A stretch of 64,000 bases of DNA from contig NZ_QPFB01000001.1 of assembly GCF_004348115.1 (NCBI RefSeq), forward strand, positions 1,434,109-1,498,108, given 5' to 3'. This DNA comes from Stenotrophomonas sp. ATCM1_4 (GTDB lineage Bacteria; Pseudomonadota; Gammaproteobacteria; Xanthomonadales; Xanthomonadaceae). A program made the translations under genes and the position numbers. The stretch's first letter is position 1; the number at the start of each line of letters is the position of its first letter. The notes under the pieces were generated by a model. That model was not told the origin of the DNA. It saw only the letters and a list, made by a program, of their open reading frames with translations, and searched no databases. This document shows, piece by piece, positions 53,789 to 62,575 of this stretch.

Positions 53789-55345
53789 CTACTTCAGCCC
53801 CAGGCGTTTGGCCAGGCGATTCAGGTTGGCCCGATCCAACCCCAGCAGGCGCGCGCTCTCGGTCCAGTTGCCCGCCGTGCGCTCCAGCGTGGCGGCGATG
53901 CGCTGGCGCTGGAAATCATCCACGGCCTTGCGCAGGTCCTCGGGCTGCAGCGCTTGTCCGGCACCAGCCGGGGCCTGCACGCTGGCATCGCTGTGCACCG
54001 GCAACTCCAGCGCCGCCGCATCGACGGTGAGGATGCGCGGGCGCACCGTGCCGCTGGCTGCCAGCGCGCGCAGCACTGCACGACCGATCAGATGCTCCAG
54101 TTCCCGCACATTGCCCGGCCAGTCGTAGCCAAGCAGCGCGGCCTGGGCATCGGCGGACAGGCGCAGGCTGCGCAGGCCCATCCGCGAACGCGCCTCTTCG
54201 ATGAAGAAGCCCGCCAGCAGCAGCACGTCGCGCTCGCGCTCGCGCAGCGGCGGCACCCGTAGCGGATAGGCGCCCAGGCGGTGGTACAGGTCGGCGCGGA
54301 AACGCCCCTGCCGCACCGCGTCGGCCAGGTCCAGGTTGGTGGCGGCGATCACCCGCACGTCCACCTGGTGCTCGCGGTCCGAGCCCACCCGCTGCAGTTG
54401 CCCGCTCTGCAGCACGCGCAGCAGCTTGGCCTGGCTGGCCAGCGGCAGCTCGCCGACCTCGTCCAGGAACAGCGTGCCGCCATCGGCCAGTTCGAACTTG
54501 CCGCGCCGCTCGCCCACCGCGCCGGTGAACGCGCCGCGCACGTGGCCGAACAGTTCGCTTTCCACTAGTGCATCGGGCAGGGCGGCGCAGTTGATGACCA
54601 CCATCGGCTTGTCCTTGCGCGCGGACTGGCGATGGATGCCGCGCGCCACCAGTTCCTTGCCGACGCCGGTCTCGCCGCTGATCAGCACGCTCAGGTCACT
54701 GGGCGCGACCAGCGCGATCTCCTTGCGCAGCGCCTTGAAGGCCGTGCTCTGCCCCACCACCTCCGGTGGCGTGCGCTGCCCAGCCGCCGCACGCCAGGTT
54801 TCGGCCAGCGCCTGCTCCTCGCTCAACCGGGCCGCCAGCGTGCCGATCCGTTCGCCGGCCTTTACCGTGGCCGCGGCGAGGCTGGCGAAGGCTTCCAGCC
54901 GGTCGCGCTGGATCTGCTCGAACTGGCCGGGGGTGAGGGCGTCCATGGTCAGCATGCCCCACGGGCGGCCGTCGATGTACAGCGCGCAGCCCATGCAGTC
55001 ATGCACCTCCAGGTGGCCGTGCACCGACTCGACCAGGCCGTCGTAGGGATCGGGCAGGCCGCAGTCGGCGGCGAAGTGCACCGTGCCCTGCCCCTGCAGG
55101 ATCGCCGCCAGCCGCGGGTGCTCGTCCAGCCGGAAGCGGCGACCGAGCGTGTCGGTGCTCAACCCTTCCACCGCCAGCGGCACCGCCTGTTCGCCCTCCA
55201 GCCGCAGCAGCGCCACCGCATCGCTGGGCAACAGCTGCCGCAGCACCCGCAGCAACCGGCCATAGCGCTCGACATCGGCCAGGTCGTCGCGGGCCAGGTC
55301 GTCAACCAGCGGGATGATCCCCGACATGAAGGGGTTGCAGGTCAT
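53789..55345 (-). CDS. norR: NorR, nitric-oxide-responsive sigma54 activator
   Basis: A 518-residue bacterial enhancer-binding protein. An N-terminal GAF domain (about 20-175) binds NO through a mononuclear iron; the AAA+ domain (about 190-425) has SGETGVGKELVAR and the sigma54-contact loop GAFTGA in HVRGAFTGAVGE, plus TLFLDEVGELPL; a Fis-type helix-turn-helix ends the protein (TESARLLGLDRANLNRLAKR). It is divergent from hmp and should activate it when NO is present. The start is either 55345 or the ATG at 55327; the first overlaps a NorR site. Confidence 0.93.
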   Translation of the reverse strand: MTCNPFMSGIIPLVDDLARDDLADVERYGRLLRVLRQLLPSDAVALLRLEGEQAVPLAVEGLSTDTLGRRFRLDEHPRLAAILQGQGTVHFAADCGLPDPYDGLVESVHGHLEVHDCMGCALYIDGRPWGMLTMDALTPGQFEQIQRDRLEAFASLAAATVKAGERIGTLAARLSEEQALAETWRAAAGQRTPPEVVGQSTAFKALRKEIALVAPSDLSVLISGETGVGKELVARGIHRQSARKDKPMVVINCAALPDALVESELFGHVRGAFTGAVGERRGKFELADGGTLFLDEVGELPLASQAKLLRVLQSGQLQRVGSDREHQVDVRVIAATNLDLADAVRQGRFRADLYHRLGAYPLRVPPLRERERDVLLLAGFFIEEARSRMGLRSLRLSADAQAALLGYDWPGNVRELEHLIGRAVLRALAASGTVRPRILTVDAAALELPVHSDASVQAPAGAGQALQPEDLRKAVDDFQRQRIAATLERTAGNWTESARLLGLDRANLNRLAKRLGLK

Positions 55346-55395
55346 TTCGACACCCCAGAGTCATTTCGACCCGTATCGAACCGGGTCGTTTCAAC
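55341..55395. promoter_or_regulatory. Three NorR-type enhancer sites
   Basis: GTCATTTCGAC at 55341-55351 and again at 55360-55370, and GTCGTTTCAAC at 55385-55395. All fit GT-N7-AC, and the first two are GTC-N5-GAC palindromes. Three such sites are the known NorR arrangement in E. coli. They lie in the norR-hmp gap, just upstream of the hmp promoter; the first overlaps the upstream norR start candidate. Confidence 0.7.
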
Positions 55396-55437
55396 CCGTA
55401 TACCAGCCAAGTTATTGATTTTCATATACAGAAAAGC

Positions 55438-55453
55438 TGGCACGAAATATGGA
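55438..55453 (+). promoter_or_regulatory. Sigma54-like promoter of hmp
   Basis: TGGCACG-N4-ATGGA resembles the -24/-12 consensus TGGCACG-N4-TTGCA. The -24 half is exact; the -12 half has GG instead of GC. Position (about 37 bases before the hmp ATG) and the upstream NorR sites support it. Confidence 0.5.
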
Positions 55454-55489
55454 ACCCACAGGGTACCCCAAGCAGAAAGAGAAACACCC

Positions 55490-56671
55490 ATGTTGACTGC
55501 TGCACAGCGCGACCTGATCAAGGCCACCGTTCCCCTGCTGGAAACCGGCGGTGAAGCCCTGACCAAGCACTTCTACGGCCTGATGCTGACCGAGAGCGAT
55601 GCGGCGCGCCCGTTGTTCAACCAGGCCCACCAGTCCAGCGGCGACCAGCCGCGTGCGCTGGCCAACTCGGTGCTGATGTACGCCAAGCACATCGACCGGC
55701 TGGAGGCGCTGGGCCCGCTGGTCGGCCAGATCGTGGCCAAGCATGTCGCCCTGCAGGTGCTGCCCGAGCACTACCCGATCGTCGGCCACTACCTGCTGCG
55801 TTCGATCCGCGAGGTGCTGGGGCCGGAGATCGCCACCGACGAGATCATCGATGCCTGGGGCACCGCCTACCAGATGCTGGCCGACCTACTGATCGGCGCC
55901 GAGGAATCGGTGTACGCGGCCAACGAGCAGGCACCGGGCGGCTGGCGCGGCGGGCGCATGTTCCAGGTGGTCGACAAGGTCCGCGAAAGCGCCGAGATCA
56001 CTTCCTTCCATCTGCAGCCGGTCGACGGCGGCGCGGTGGTGGACTTCCAGCCCGGACAGTACATCGGCATGCGCCTGCAGATCGATGGCCAGGAAGTGCG
56101 CCGCAACTACTCGCTGTCGGCCGTGCCCAATGGCCGCAGTTACCGCATCAGCGTCAAGCGCGAGGACGGCGGCAAGGTGTCCAACCACCTGCACGACAAC
56201 GTGCAGCTCGGCGACGCGCTGGAGCTGTTCGCCCCGGCCGGCGACTTCACGCTGGTGGCCGGTGACCGCCCGATCGCCCTGATCAGCGGTGGCGTGGGCA
56301 TCACCCCGACCCTGCCGATGCTGGAGCAGGCGCTGGCCAGCGGCCGCCCGGTGCACTTCATCCATTGCGCGCGCAACGGCCAGGTGCATGCATTCCGCCA
56401 GTTCATCGCCGACATGCAGAAGCAGCACCCGCAGCTGCGCAGCTACACCTGCTACAGCGAGGCGCTGCCGGGCGATGCCGCCGATGCCGAAGGCCTGCTC
56501 AGCCGCGAACTGCTGCAGCAGTGGCTGCCGGCCGAAGGCAACGTGGACGCGTACTTCCTGGGCCCGAAGCCGTTCATGGCCCAGGTGAAGAAGCTGCTGC
56601 GCGACGTGGGCGTGCCGGACGCACAGAGCCGCTACGAGTTCTTCGGGCCGGCGGCGGCGTTGGAGGCCTGA
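55490..56671 (+). CDS. hmp: Flavohaemoglobin, nitric oxide dioxygenase
   Basis: A 393-residue, three-domain enzyme that converts NO to nitrate using O2 and NAD(P)H. The globin domain has the haem ligand His85 in VAKHVALQV and distal Tyr29, at the same numbers as E. coli Hmp. The FAD domain contains QYIGMRLQI and RRNYSLSAVP; the NAD domain has ISGGVGITPTLPML and YFLGPKPFM. The ATG at 55490 gives the standard N terminus. NorR-controlled expression is inferred from the upstream sites. Confidence 0.97.
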   Translation: MLTAAQRDLIKATVPLLETGGEALTKHFYGLMLTESDAARPLFNQAHQSSGDQPRALANSVLMYAKHIDRLEALGPLVGQIVAKHVALQVLPEHYPIVGHYLLRSIREVLGPEIATDEIIDAWGTAYQMLADLLIGAEESVYAANEQAPGGWRGGRMFQVVDKVRESAEITSFHLQPVDGGAVVDFQPGQYIGMRLQIDGQEVRRNYSLSAVPNGRSYRISVKREDGGKVSNHLHDNVQLGDALELFAPAGDFTLVAGDRPIALISGGVGITPTLPMLEQALASGRPVHFIHCARNGQVHAFRQFIADMQKQHPQLRSYTCYSEALPGDAADAEGLLSRELLQQWLPAEGNVDAYFLGPKPFMAQVKKLLRDVGVPDAQSRYEFFGPAAALEA

Positions 56672-56697
56672 TCCCGGGCACCGCCAGGGAACAGGAA

Positions 56698-56729
56698 GGG
56701 CCGGTGGCATGCCACCGGCCCTTTTTTTT
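56698..56729 (+). terminator. Intrinsic terminator of hmp
   Basis: A 12-base perfect stem (56698-56709 with 56710-56721) built as one continuous palindrome, followed by eight T residues, 27 bases after the hmp stop. Confidence 0.93.
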
Positions 56730-56809
56730 ACCCGCGGACCGCCTGCAGCCCCGCTGTTGGCCCGCGCATGCGGATACGATGCGGGCATCGTCCGGGGAGG
56801 GGGAATCGC

Positions 56810-57190
56810 ATGAACGTTTACGCCGTGGTGTTGGCCGCCGTGTCCAGCTTCGTGCTGGGAGGCTTGTGGTACTCACCGGCGCTGCTCGGCCGTGCATGGA
56901 ACCGGGAGAACGGTGGCGACGTGCCGCAGGGACACCCGGCCAAGGTGTTCGGCGTGAGCTTCGTGTTCTCGCTGGTGGCCGCGTTCGCATTCGCGTGGTG
57001 GCTGGGCCCGGCACCGCCGCTGCCGCACGCCGTGCTGAGCGGCCTGGTGGTGGGCTTGGGGATGGTCGCGGCGAGTTTCGGCATCAACTACCAGTTCGCC
57101 CAGCGCAGTACCGCGCTGTGGCTGATCGACGGCGGCTACCACACGGTGCAGTTCGTGCTGTTCGGCCTGGTCCTGGGCCTGTGGCACTGA
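56810..57190 (+). CDS. DUF1761 membrane protein
   Basis: A 126-residue protein with four membrane helices: VYAVVLAAVSSFVLGGLWYS, FGVSFVFSLVAAFAFAWWLG, VLSGLVVGLGMVAASFGINY and VQFVLFGLVLGLWH. The LGGLWYSP box near the start is characteristic of DUF1761. The function is unknown. GGGGAGGGGG stands upstream of the ATG at 56810. Confidence 0.88.
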   Translation: MNVYAVVLAAVSSFVLGGLWYSPALLGRAWNRENGGDVPQGHPAKVFGVSFVFSLVAAFAFAWWLGPAPPLPHAVLSGLVVGLGMVAASFGINYQFAQRSTALWLIDGGYHTVQFVLFGLVLGLWH

Positions 57191-57272
57191 GCAGGGCGGT
57201 GGTGGTTGCGGTTGCGCCCGTCTGCTCGCCTTGTTCACGCAACGGCAGCGGCGTGTCCAAGCAGGAAACCGA

Positions 57273-57686
57273 TCAGCCCAGTCGCGCCTGCAACCAACGC
57301 TCGACCACCACCACCGTCCCCAGCTTCGCCGGCACCTGCAGCGCCAGCACGCGTGCCAGCGCATCGGCATGACGGATGAAGGCCTGCCTGGCCACCCGCT
57401 GCGCCTGCTGCACCGTCGATTGCTGCCGACGCAACTGCACGATCTGCAGTGACGGGCGTCCGGGCGGTGCGAACTTCTGGTAGCGCCGCAGCTCGTCGGC
57501 GACCAGGCCCACGTCCACGCCGCACCTGGCCAGTGCCTGTCCGGCCTGCAGCACCTGCTCCAGCGCACGACCGACTTCGGTCAGCCCGTCGGCGTCGAAC
57601 AGCGCCAACGACGCCAGTGCGGGGTCGTGGTGCTGGAGGCGTTGCAGCTGGGTTTCCCAGGGGAAGGTCGCGGTGAAGTCGGGCAT
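57273..57686 (-). CDS. Hypothetical helical protein
   Basis: A 137-residue, largely helical protein: FPWETQLQRLQHHDPALASL, ALEQVLQAGQALARCGVDV, LVADELRRYQKFAPPGRPSL and KLGTVVVVERWLQARLG. I do not recognise the family. It is convergent with the DUF1761 gene and separated from dinG by a hairpin. Confidence 0.7.
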   Translation of the reverse strand: MPDFTATFPWETQLQRLQHHDPALASLALFDADGLTEVGRALEQVLQAGQALARCGVDVGLVADELRRYQKFAPPGRPSLQIVQLRRQQSTVQQAQRVARQAFIRHADALARVLALQVPAKLGTVVVVERWLQARLG

Positions 57687-57744
57687 GGGATGGATATCGG
57701 TAGAAGAGGAGAGTACGAGGCGGGTGTGCGGACCCTCACCCCAA

Positions 57745-57774
57745 CCTCTCTCCCGCTTGCGGGAGAGGGGCTTT
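57745..57774. terminator. Hairpin between dinG and the helical protein gene
   Basis: A 12-base stem (57745-57756 with 57759-57770, one G-U pair) within CCCTCACCCCAACCTCTCTC... , followed by CTTTT. Related GC-rich blocks lie at 29491-29526 and 41483-41510, so this is also a small repeat family. Confidence 0.6.
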
Positions 57775-57788
57775 TCATCTTTCGGCGG

Positions 57789-59888
57789 CTAGCCGATCAC
57801 CCGCTTGAACGGCGGCAGCGCGTCGATGATGCGCTTGCCATAGCGGCGCGTCAGCAGCCGCGAGTCGAGGATGACCACCCGCCCGGTGTCGGTCGAGGTG
57901 CGGATCAGGCGGCCGGCGAACTGCGTCAGCGTGCGCAGCGCGTGCGGGATCGCGATCAGGTTGAACGAGTTCAGGCCACGGCTTTCGAACCACTCGCTCA
58001 GGGTCGAGGTCTGCGGATCGGTCGGCACCGCGAACGGCACCTGGGTGATCACCACCGTGGTGCAGGCCTCGCCCGGCAGGTCCAGGCCTTCGCCGAACGA
58101 ATTCAAACCGAACAGCACCGAGCCCTCGCCTGCGGCGGTGCGCTTGAGGTGCTCGTCGATCATCTTCTGCTTGGCGCCCTCGCCCTGCACCAGCACCTTC
58201 CTGCGCAGGGAGGCCGGCATCAGCTCGGCCACCTTTTCCATCTTCCAGCGCGAGGTGAACAACACGATGCTGCCCTTGTCCCAATCCAGTTCGGCGGCCA
58301 GGTACCTGGCCACTTCCTTGGGATGGCGCTCGCGGTCGTCCGGCGTCACCGGGAACTTCGGCACGACCAGCTCGGCCTGGTTGGGCAGGTCGAACGGCGA
58401 GGCCAGCGACACCATCTCCGCGTCCTCCGGGATGCCGTTGTCGATGGCCAGCGACTGGAAATCACCGCCACCGGTGAGCGTGGCCGAGGTCATCACCACC
58501 GAATCCACTTCGTCCCACAGCAGCTTGCGCAGCACCATCGCCGCCGACACCGGCGAGCAATGCAACTGGTAGTCGCCCTCGCGCGACAGGGTCACCCAGC
58601 GCGCGATCGGCGGCTGGCCTTCCTTGTCCTCGCGGCGCCAGCCCGCCCACAGGTTGTACTGCTGCTCGATCATCTCCAGCGCCATGCCCAGGTTGCGCTG
58701 CAGGCGTTCATGGCCGGCATCGTCGGGCTTGCCCTTGGCCACCAGCGCGGTAGCGGCGGTGGCCCAGTTGAGCAAGGCGCGGGTTTCGTCGGCCAGTTCC
58801 TCGATGGGCTGCTTCCATGCCTCCGGCAGGCGGCCGTTGGCGGCGCGCCACATCGGCTCGCGCTCGTCGGGCTGCGGGATCCACACATGCGCGATCTCGT
58901 CGCGGAAGCCCTTGAGCAGCTTGCTGACCCGCGAAGCCACCTCGATGGCCTCGTTGGGCAGCAGGTTGCCGATCTTGTCCTTGTCCACCGCGCGGTAGGC
59001 GCCGGCGATCAGGATCTGCAGGCGGCCGGTGCGCTTGGCCATGTCGTCCAGCGGCAGGAACGCCGCGCCCTGGTCGATGGCAACGTTGCCGATGTGGTGG
59101 CCTTCGTCCAGCACCAGCAGCATGTCAGCGGGCGGGGCGATCAACGGCTGGCCGCTGTCGCTCTCGCCGATGGACAGCGCCGACAGCAGCAGAGCGTGGT
59201 TGGTCACCACGATCTGCGCGTCGCGCACCTCGTTGCGTGCGCGCAGCACCGGGCATTGCGCCGAATAGGCACAGCGCCGGCCGGCGCAGGCCGAAGCCGG
59301 CGTGGTGATGCGCATGCGCAAGGTGGGGGTGACGGTTTCCGGCGCGTTGTCCAGGTCGCCGTTCCAGCGGCCCTCGATGAAGGCCTTGGTCAGCTTCTCG
59401 GCCACGTCCATCTCGATCGGCGCCAGCGGCCGGTCGTAGAGCGGCACGTCGTCGCCGAACATGCCTTCCTGCACGCCCTCGCCCTGTGCCTCGGCGGCAT
59501 TGCGCGTGCACAGGTAACGGGTGCGGCCCTTGGCCAGCGCCACCGTGGCCTGCAGGCCCGTGGCCTTGAGGAAATTGGGGATGTCGCGCTCGACCAGCTG
59601 CGACTGCAGCGCCACCGTGCCGGTGCTGATGACCAGCTTCTTCCTGCTGGCCAGCGCGATCGGCACGCCGGCGGTGAGATAGCCCAGGCTCTTGCCGACG
59701 CCGGTGGGCGCTTCGACCACGCCGACGTTGCCGGTGGCCAGCGCGCGCGAGACCACGCCGATCATCTGGCTCTGCGAGCGGCGCGTGCTGAAGCCGGGGG
59801 TATTGGCCTGCAGCTTGGCGTAGGCGTCGCGGATGCCGGCTTTCAGGTCTTCGGTCAGCGTCCGGGGTGCTTCTACTTTTTCCGTCAC
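57789..59888 (-). CDS. dinG: ATP-dependent DNA helicase DinG
   Basis: A 699-residue superfamily 2, XPD-like helicase. Walker A is APTGVGKS (61-67), the DEAH-type box reads LDEGHH, and the iron-sulfur cysteines are the last three of CAGRRCAYSAQC (spacing C-x4-C-x5-C as in E. coli DinG) plus an earlier one in RYLCTRNA. C-terminal motifs include GEGLDLPGEACTTVVI and GRLIRTSTDTGRVVILDSR. It unwinds R-loops and damaged-fork structures. The start is GTG at 59888. Confidence 0.95.
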   Translation of the reverse strand: MTEKVEAPRTLTEDLKAGIRDAYAKLQANTPGFSTRRSQSQMIGVVSRALATGNVGVVEAPTGVGKSLGYLTAGVPIALASRKKLVISTGTVALQSQLVERDIPNFLKATGLQATVALAKGRTRYLCTRNAAEAQGEGVQEGMFGDDVPLYDRPLAPIEMDVAEKLTKAFIEGRWNGDLDNAPETVTPTLRMRITTPASACAGRRCAYSAQCPVLRARNEVRDAQIVVTNHALLLSALSIGESDSGQPLIAPPADMLLVLDEGHHIGNVAIDQGAAFLPLDDMAKRTGRLQILIAGAYRAVDKDKIGNLLPNEAIEVASRVSKLLKGFRDEIAHVWIPQPDEREPMWRAANGRLPEAWKQPIEELADETRALLNWATAATALVAKGKPDDAGHERLQRNLGMALEMIEQQYNLWAGWRREDKEGQPPIARWVTLSREGDYQLHCSPVSAAMVLRKLLWDEVDSVVMTSATLTGGGDFQSLAIDNGIPEDAEMVSLASPFDLPNQAELVVPKFPVTPDDRERHPKEVARYLAAELDWDKGSIVLFTSRWKMEKVAELMPASLRRKVLVQGEGAKQKMIDEHLKRTAAGEGSVLFGLNSFGEGLDLPGEACTTVVITQVPFAVPTDPQTSTLSEWFESRGLNSFNLIAIPHALRTLTQFAGRLIRTSTDTGRVVILDSRLLTRRYGKRIIDALPPFKRVIG

Positions 59889-59963
59889 GCCAACCTGCCA
59901 CCTGCTCCGTTCAAGGCGGGCATTTTCCCATACCCGCCCGCATTCACCGAATGCGCCGCCGGC

Positions 59964-60320
59964 TCAGGGTTTGCCGCCCGCGGCGGGACGCCGCAGCGCC
60001 TGCGCCACGCCCCATGCCAGCAGGATGAAGCCGGCCGCCTCCAGCAGCGAAAGCCCGATGTGGACGACGCTGAGCAGCGTATTCAGCCCGCTCAGCGCGC
60101 CGTAGTTGCCCTGCGCCAGGAACAGCAATGGCAGCACCGCCAACCCACCGCCCACCACGGTGCACAGCAGCAGCACCGACAAGCCCCACAGCACCATCTG
60201 GCGTGGCCGGCTCGACGGGGTATCGAACACCATCATCACCGCCACACCCAGCGCGATGATGATCGGCAGCCGGTAACCAATGGAAACCAGCAGTGTGGAC
60301 AACAGCTCGGTACTGTTCAT
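59964..60320 (-). CDS. Hypothetical membrane protein
   Basis: A 118-residue protein with three or four helices (IGYRLPIIIALGVAVMMVF, WGLSVLLLCTVVGGGLAVLP, LGSLLEAAGFILLAWGVAQA-like end). No family is recognised. It begins eight bases after the aroE stop and is probably co-transcribed with it. Confidence 0.75.
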   Translation of the reverse strand: MNSTELLSTLLVSIGYRLPIIIALGVAVMMVFDTPSSRPRQMVLWGLSVLLLCTVVGGGLAVLPLLFLAQGNYGALSGLNTLLSVVHIGLSLLEAAGFILLAWGVAQALRRPAAGGKP

Positions 60321-60328
60321 CGCGCCAC

Positions 60329-61177
60329 TCAGTCCGCGGTGACCAGCAGCGCGTCGCCCGCGCGCAGCTCGGCGTAGATCGCATCGGTCTCCGGACGCAT
60401 GCCGTGCCATTGCTGGAAGCTCTCGGCGGCCTGCTCGACCAGCATGCCTAGGCCATCGAAGCTGTTGCGGCAACCGGCCGCACGCGCCCAGGCCAGGAAC
60501 GGGATGGAGGCCTCGCCGTAGTTCAGGTCAACCGCAGTGGTCATGCTGTTGACCAGCGACAGCGGCAGGCTGAAGCCACTCTCGTTGCCGCGCGCGGCCG
60601 AGGTGGCGTTGATGATCAGTTCGAAGTCGCCCTGCTCGCGCAACTGCTCCCAGTAGGCGGAGATGGCGCGGCCGGGTTCGCTCATCGCATCGATCAGCGC
60701 ATCGGCACGCTCCGGCGAGCGGTTGACCACGATCAGCTCGAGGATGCCGGCATCCAGCAGCGCCGGCGCCACGCCGCGCGCGGCGCCACCGGCACCGAGC
60801 AGCAACACGCGGCGACCACGCAGGTCCAGGCCGTGGCGGCCGGTGAGGTCACGCACCAGGCCGATGCCGTCGGTGTTGTCACCGTGCCAGCGCTCGCCCT
60901 TGCGCAACAGCGTGTTGACTGCGCCGGCGCGCTGCGCGCGCGAAGTGGTGGTGGTGCACAGGGCGAAGGCGGCTTCCTTGTGCGGCAGGGTCACGTTGGC
61001 GCCCACGCCACCGTCGGCGGCAAAGGCTTCCAGCGCGGCCGGGAACTGTTCCGGCGAGGCCTCGATGGCGCGGTAGTCCACCGCGATGCCATGGGCCTTG
61101 CCGAACGCGGTCTGGATGCGCGGTGATTGCGAGTGGGCGATGGGCTGACCAAATACGGCGTAGCGGGGCGCGCTCAT
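60329..61177 (-). CDS. aroE: Shikimate dehydrogenase
   Basis: A 282-residue NADP-dependent enzyme of aromatic amino-acid synthesis. [20 protein letters not shown] binds shikimate, [11 protein letters not shown] holds the catalytic Lys, GDNTDGIG the Asp, and [17 protein letters not shown] and NRSPERA the nucleotide. The start at 61177 has AGAGGA upstream; an ATG at 61192 is in frame without a site. Confidence 0.97.
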   Translation of the reverse strand: MSAPRYAVFGQPIAHSQSPRIQTAFGKAHGIAVDYRAIEASPEQFPAALEAFAADGGVGANVTLPHKEAAFALCTTTTSRAQRAGAVNTLLRKGERWHGDNTDGIGLVRDLTGRHGLDLRGRRVLLLGAGGAARGVAPALLDAGILELIVVNRSPERADALIDAMSEPGRAISAYWEQLREQGDFELIINATSAARGNESGFSLPLSLVNSMTTAVDLNYGEASIPFLAWARAAGCRNSFDGLGMLVEQAAESFQQWHGMRPETDAIYAELRAGDALLVTAD

Positions 61178-61230
61178 GGGTTTCCTCTGCATGACCTAGA
61201 CTGGACGCGACCTTCACCTGCGGAACCCTG

Positions 61231-62109
61231 ATGCGGACCCGACCACTGCTGCTCGCGCTGACTGCGAGTCTACTCTGTACCCCGGCAGCCTCGGCGCTTT
61301 CCGAGTTCGGCATCGAGGGCATGGGGGTGGTCTCCACCCGCGCCGACGAACTGCGCGCCACGCTCAGCGCCGACGGGCAGCGCATCGTCTGGGCCAGCAA
61401 CCGCGACGGCGGCGCCGGCGGCTGGGACCTGTGGCAGGCCACGCTGCAGGACAAGCGCTGGGTGGACCCACGGCCACTGTCGCTCAACAGCGCGGCCGAC
61501 GAGGTGGATCCGTTCCTCAGCACGGACGGCCGCTGGCTGTACTTCGCCTCCAACCGCACCGGTGGCCAGGGCGGGTTCGACCTGTACCGTGCGCCGCTCG
61601 CGGCCGATGGCTACATCGGTGCACCACAACGGCTGGACGGGCCGGTCAACGGCCGCCAGGACGAACGCTCTCCCGCCCTGGCCGACGACGGGCGGTTGCT
61701 GTTCGCCAGCAACCGTACCGGCGGTGTGGGCGGTTGGGACCTATGGACGGCGGCCCGCGCCGGCGACGGCTTCGCCGCACCGACCCCGATGGCCGGCATC
61801 AACAGCGCCGCCGATGAAGTCGATGGCAGCTGGCTGGGCGGTGGCCGCGCGGTGGTGTTCGCCCGTGCCACGGCGAGCGGCGGCGCGCAGACCTGGGTCG
61901 CGCAGTGCCAACAGGCGGCCTGGGGCACGGCCACGCTGCTGGGGCTGTCGTTCAACAGCCAGGACGGCGATACCCGCGGGGCCGTGCTTGATGCCAACAA
62001 GCCCGCCGAGCTGGTGCTCAGCGGCAAGGCGCGGGCACCGCGGGCCGGCGGGCTGGATCTCTACCGGATGAAGGCGCCGGTGGTGGATGGCAGCGACGAC
62101 TGCCGCTAG
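61231..62109 (+). CDS. Exported PD40 beta-propeller protein
   Basis: A 292-residue exported protein (signal MRTRPLLLALTASLLCTPAA) made of WD40-like PD40 blades. Three near-identical motifs stand out: SNRDGGAGGWDLW, SNRTGGQGGFDLY and SNRTGGVGGWDLW, spaced about 50 residues apart, each after a strand of the type SADGQRIVWA. A fourth degenerate blade ends RAGGLDLYRM. TolB and OmpA-linked proteins share the fold. The partner is unknown. Divergent from aroE. Confidence 0.83.
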   Translation: MRTRPLLLALTASLLCTPAASALSEFGIEGMGVVSTRADELRATLSADGQRIVWASNRDGGAGGWDLWQATLQDKRWVDPRPLSLNSAADEVDPFLSTDGRWLYFASNRTGGQGGFDLYRAPLAADGYIGAPQRLDGPVNGRQDERSPALADDGRLLFASNRTGGVGGWDLWTAARAGDGFAAPTPMAGINSAADEVDGSWLGGGRAVVFARATASGGAQTWVAQCQQAAWGTATLLGLSFNSQDGDTRGAVLDANKPAELVLSGKARAPRAGGLDLYRMKAPVVDGSDDCR

Positions 62110-62124
62110 CCAAGCGCGAAGAGC

Positions 62125-62254
62125 CCCCCTCCCCGGCCCTCCCCTTGGCTGCGCCAAAGGGAGGGGGTGATTCACGCAGGTCGGTCAGGTCATCGCGAAA
62201 CCGTGCTCCTACCCCCTCCCTTTGGCGCAGCCAAGGGGAGGGTCGGGGAGGGGT
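62125..62254. repeat. Full-length member of the CCCTTGG-type inverted-repeat family
   Basis: About 130 bases with end arms (62125-62167 and 62213-62254) that are inverted copies, containing CCCTTGGCTGCGCCAAAGGG and CCCTTTGGCGCAGCCAAGGG. The core GGTCGGTCAGGTCATCGCGA is almost identical to that at 23750-23880. It lies between convergent genes. Confidence 0.8.
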
Positions 62255-62298
62255 GCCTGACACCACGCGCGGGAAGGAAGCTTCCGCGCGAAAACCGC

Positions 62299-62574
62299 TC
62301 AGCCCTTCAGCAACTCGGCGCGCCGCTTCTCGTACTCGGCCTCGCCGATCTGGCCACGCTCCTTGAGCTGGCTCAACGCGCGCAGGCGGGCATCGGCCTC
62401 GGGCTGCAATGCGGCTTCACGCTGCAGCCGCTCGGCGGCCGAGTGCAGCTCGGCCGGGCGACGGCGCGCACGCACGATCGCCACGATCACCGCCAGGGTC
62501 ACCGCCGCGAATATGCCCACCCCGGCCAGCCACACCACCCAGTGGTACACCTGCACGCCTGCACTCGGTTCCAT
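62299..62574 (-). CDS. Small membrane protein with SHOCT domain
   Basis: A 91-residue protein: one membrane helix (HWVVWLAGVGIFAAVTLAVI), a charged linker and a C-terminal SHOCT motif (RLRALSQLKERGQIGEAEYE KRRAELL). SHOCT segments are short helical pairs at the ends of many membrane proteins, probably for oligomerisation. It begins one base after the hemB stop, so it is in the hemB operon. Confidence 0.85.
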   Translation of the reverse strand: MEPSAGVQVYHWVVWLAGVGIFAAVTLAVIVAIVRARRRPAELHSAAERLQREAALQPEADARLRALSQLKERGQIGEAEYEKRRAELLKG

Positions 62575-62575
62575 C

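Noticed and set aside
57627..60377. 916-codon open frame antisense to dinG
   Set aside because: Shadow of dinG; it also translates through hairpins.
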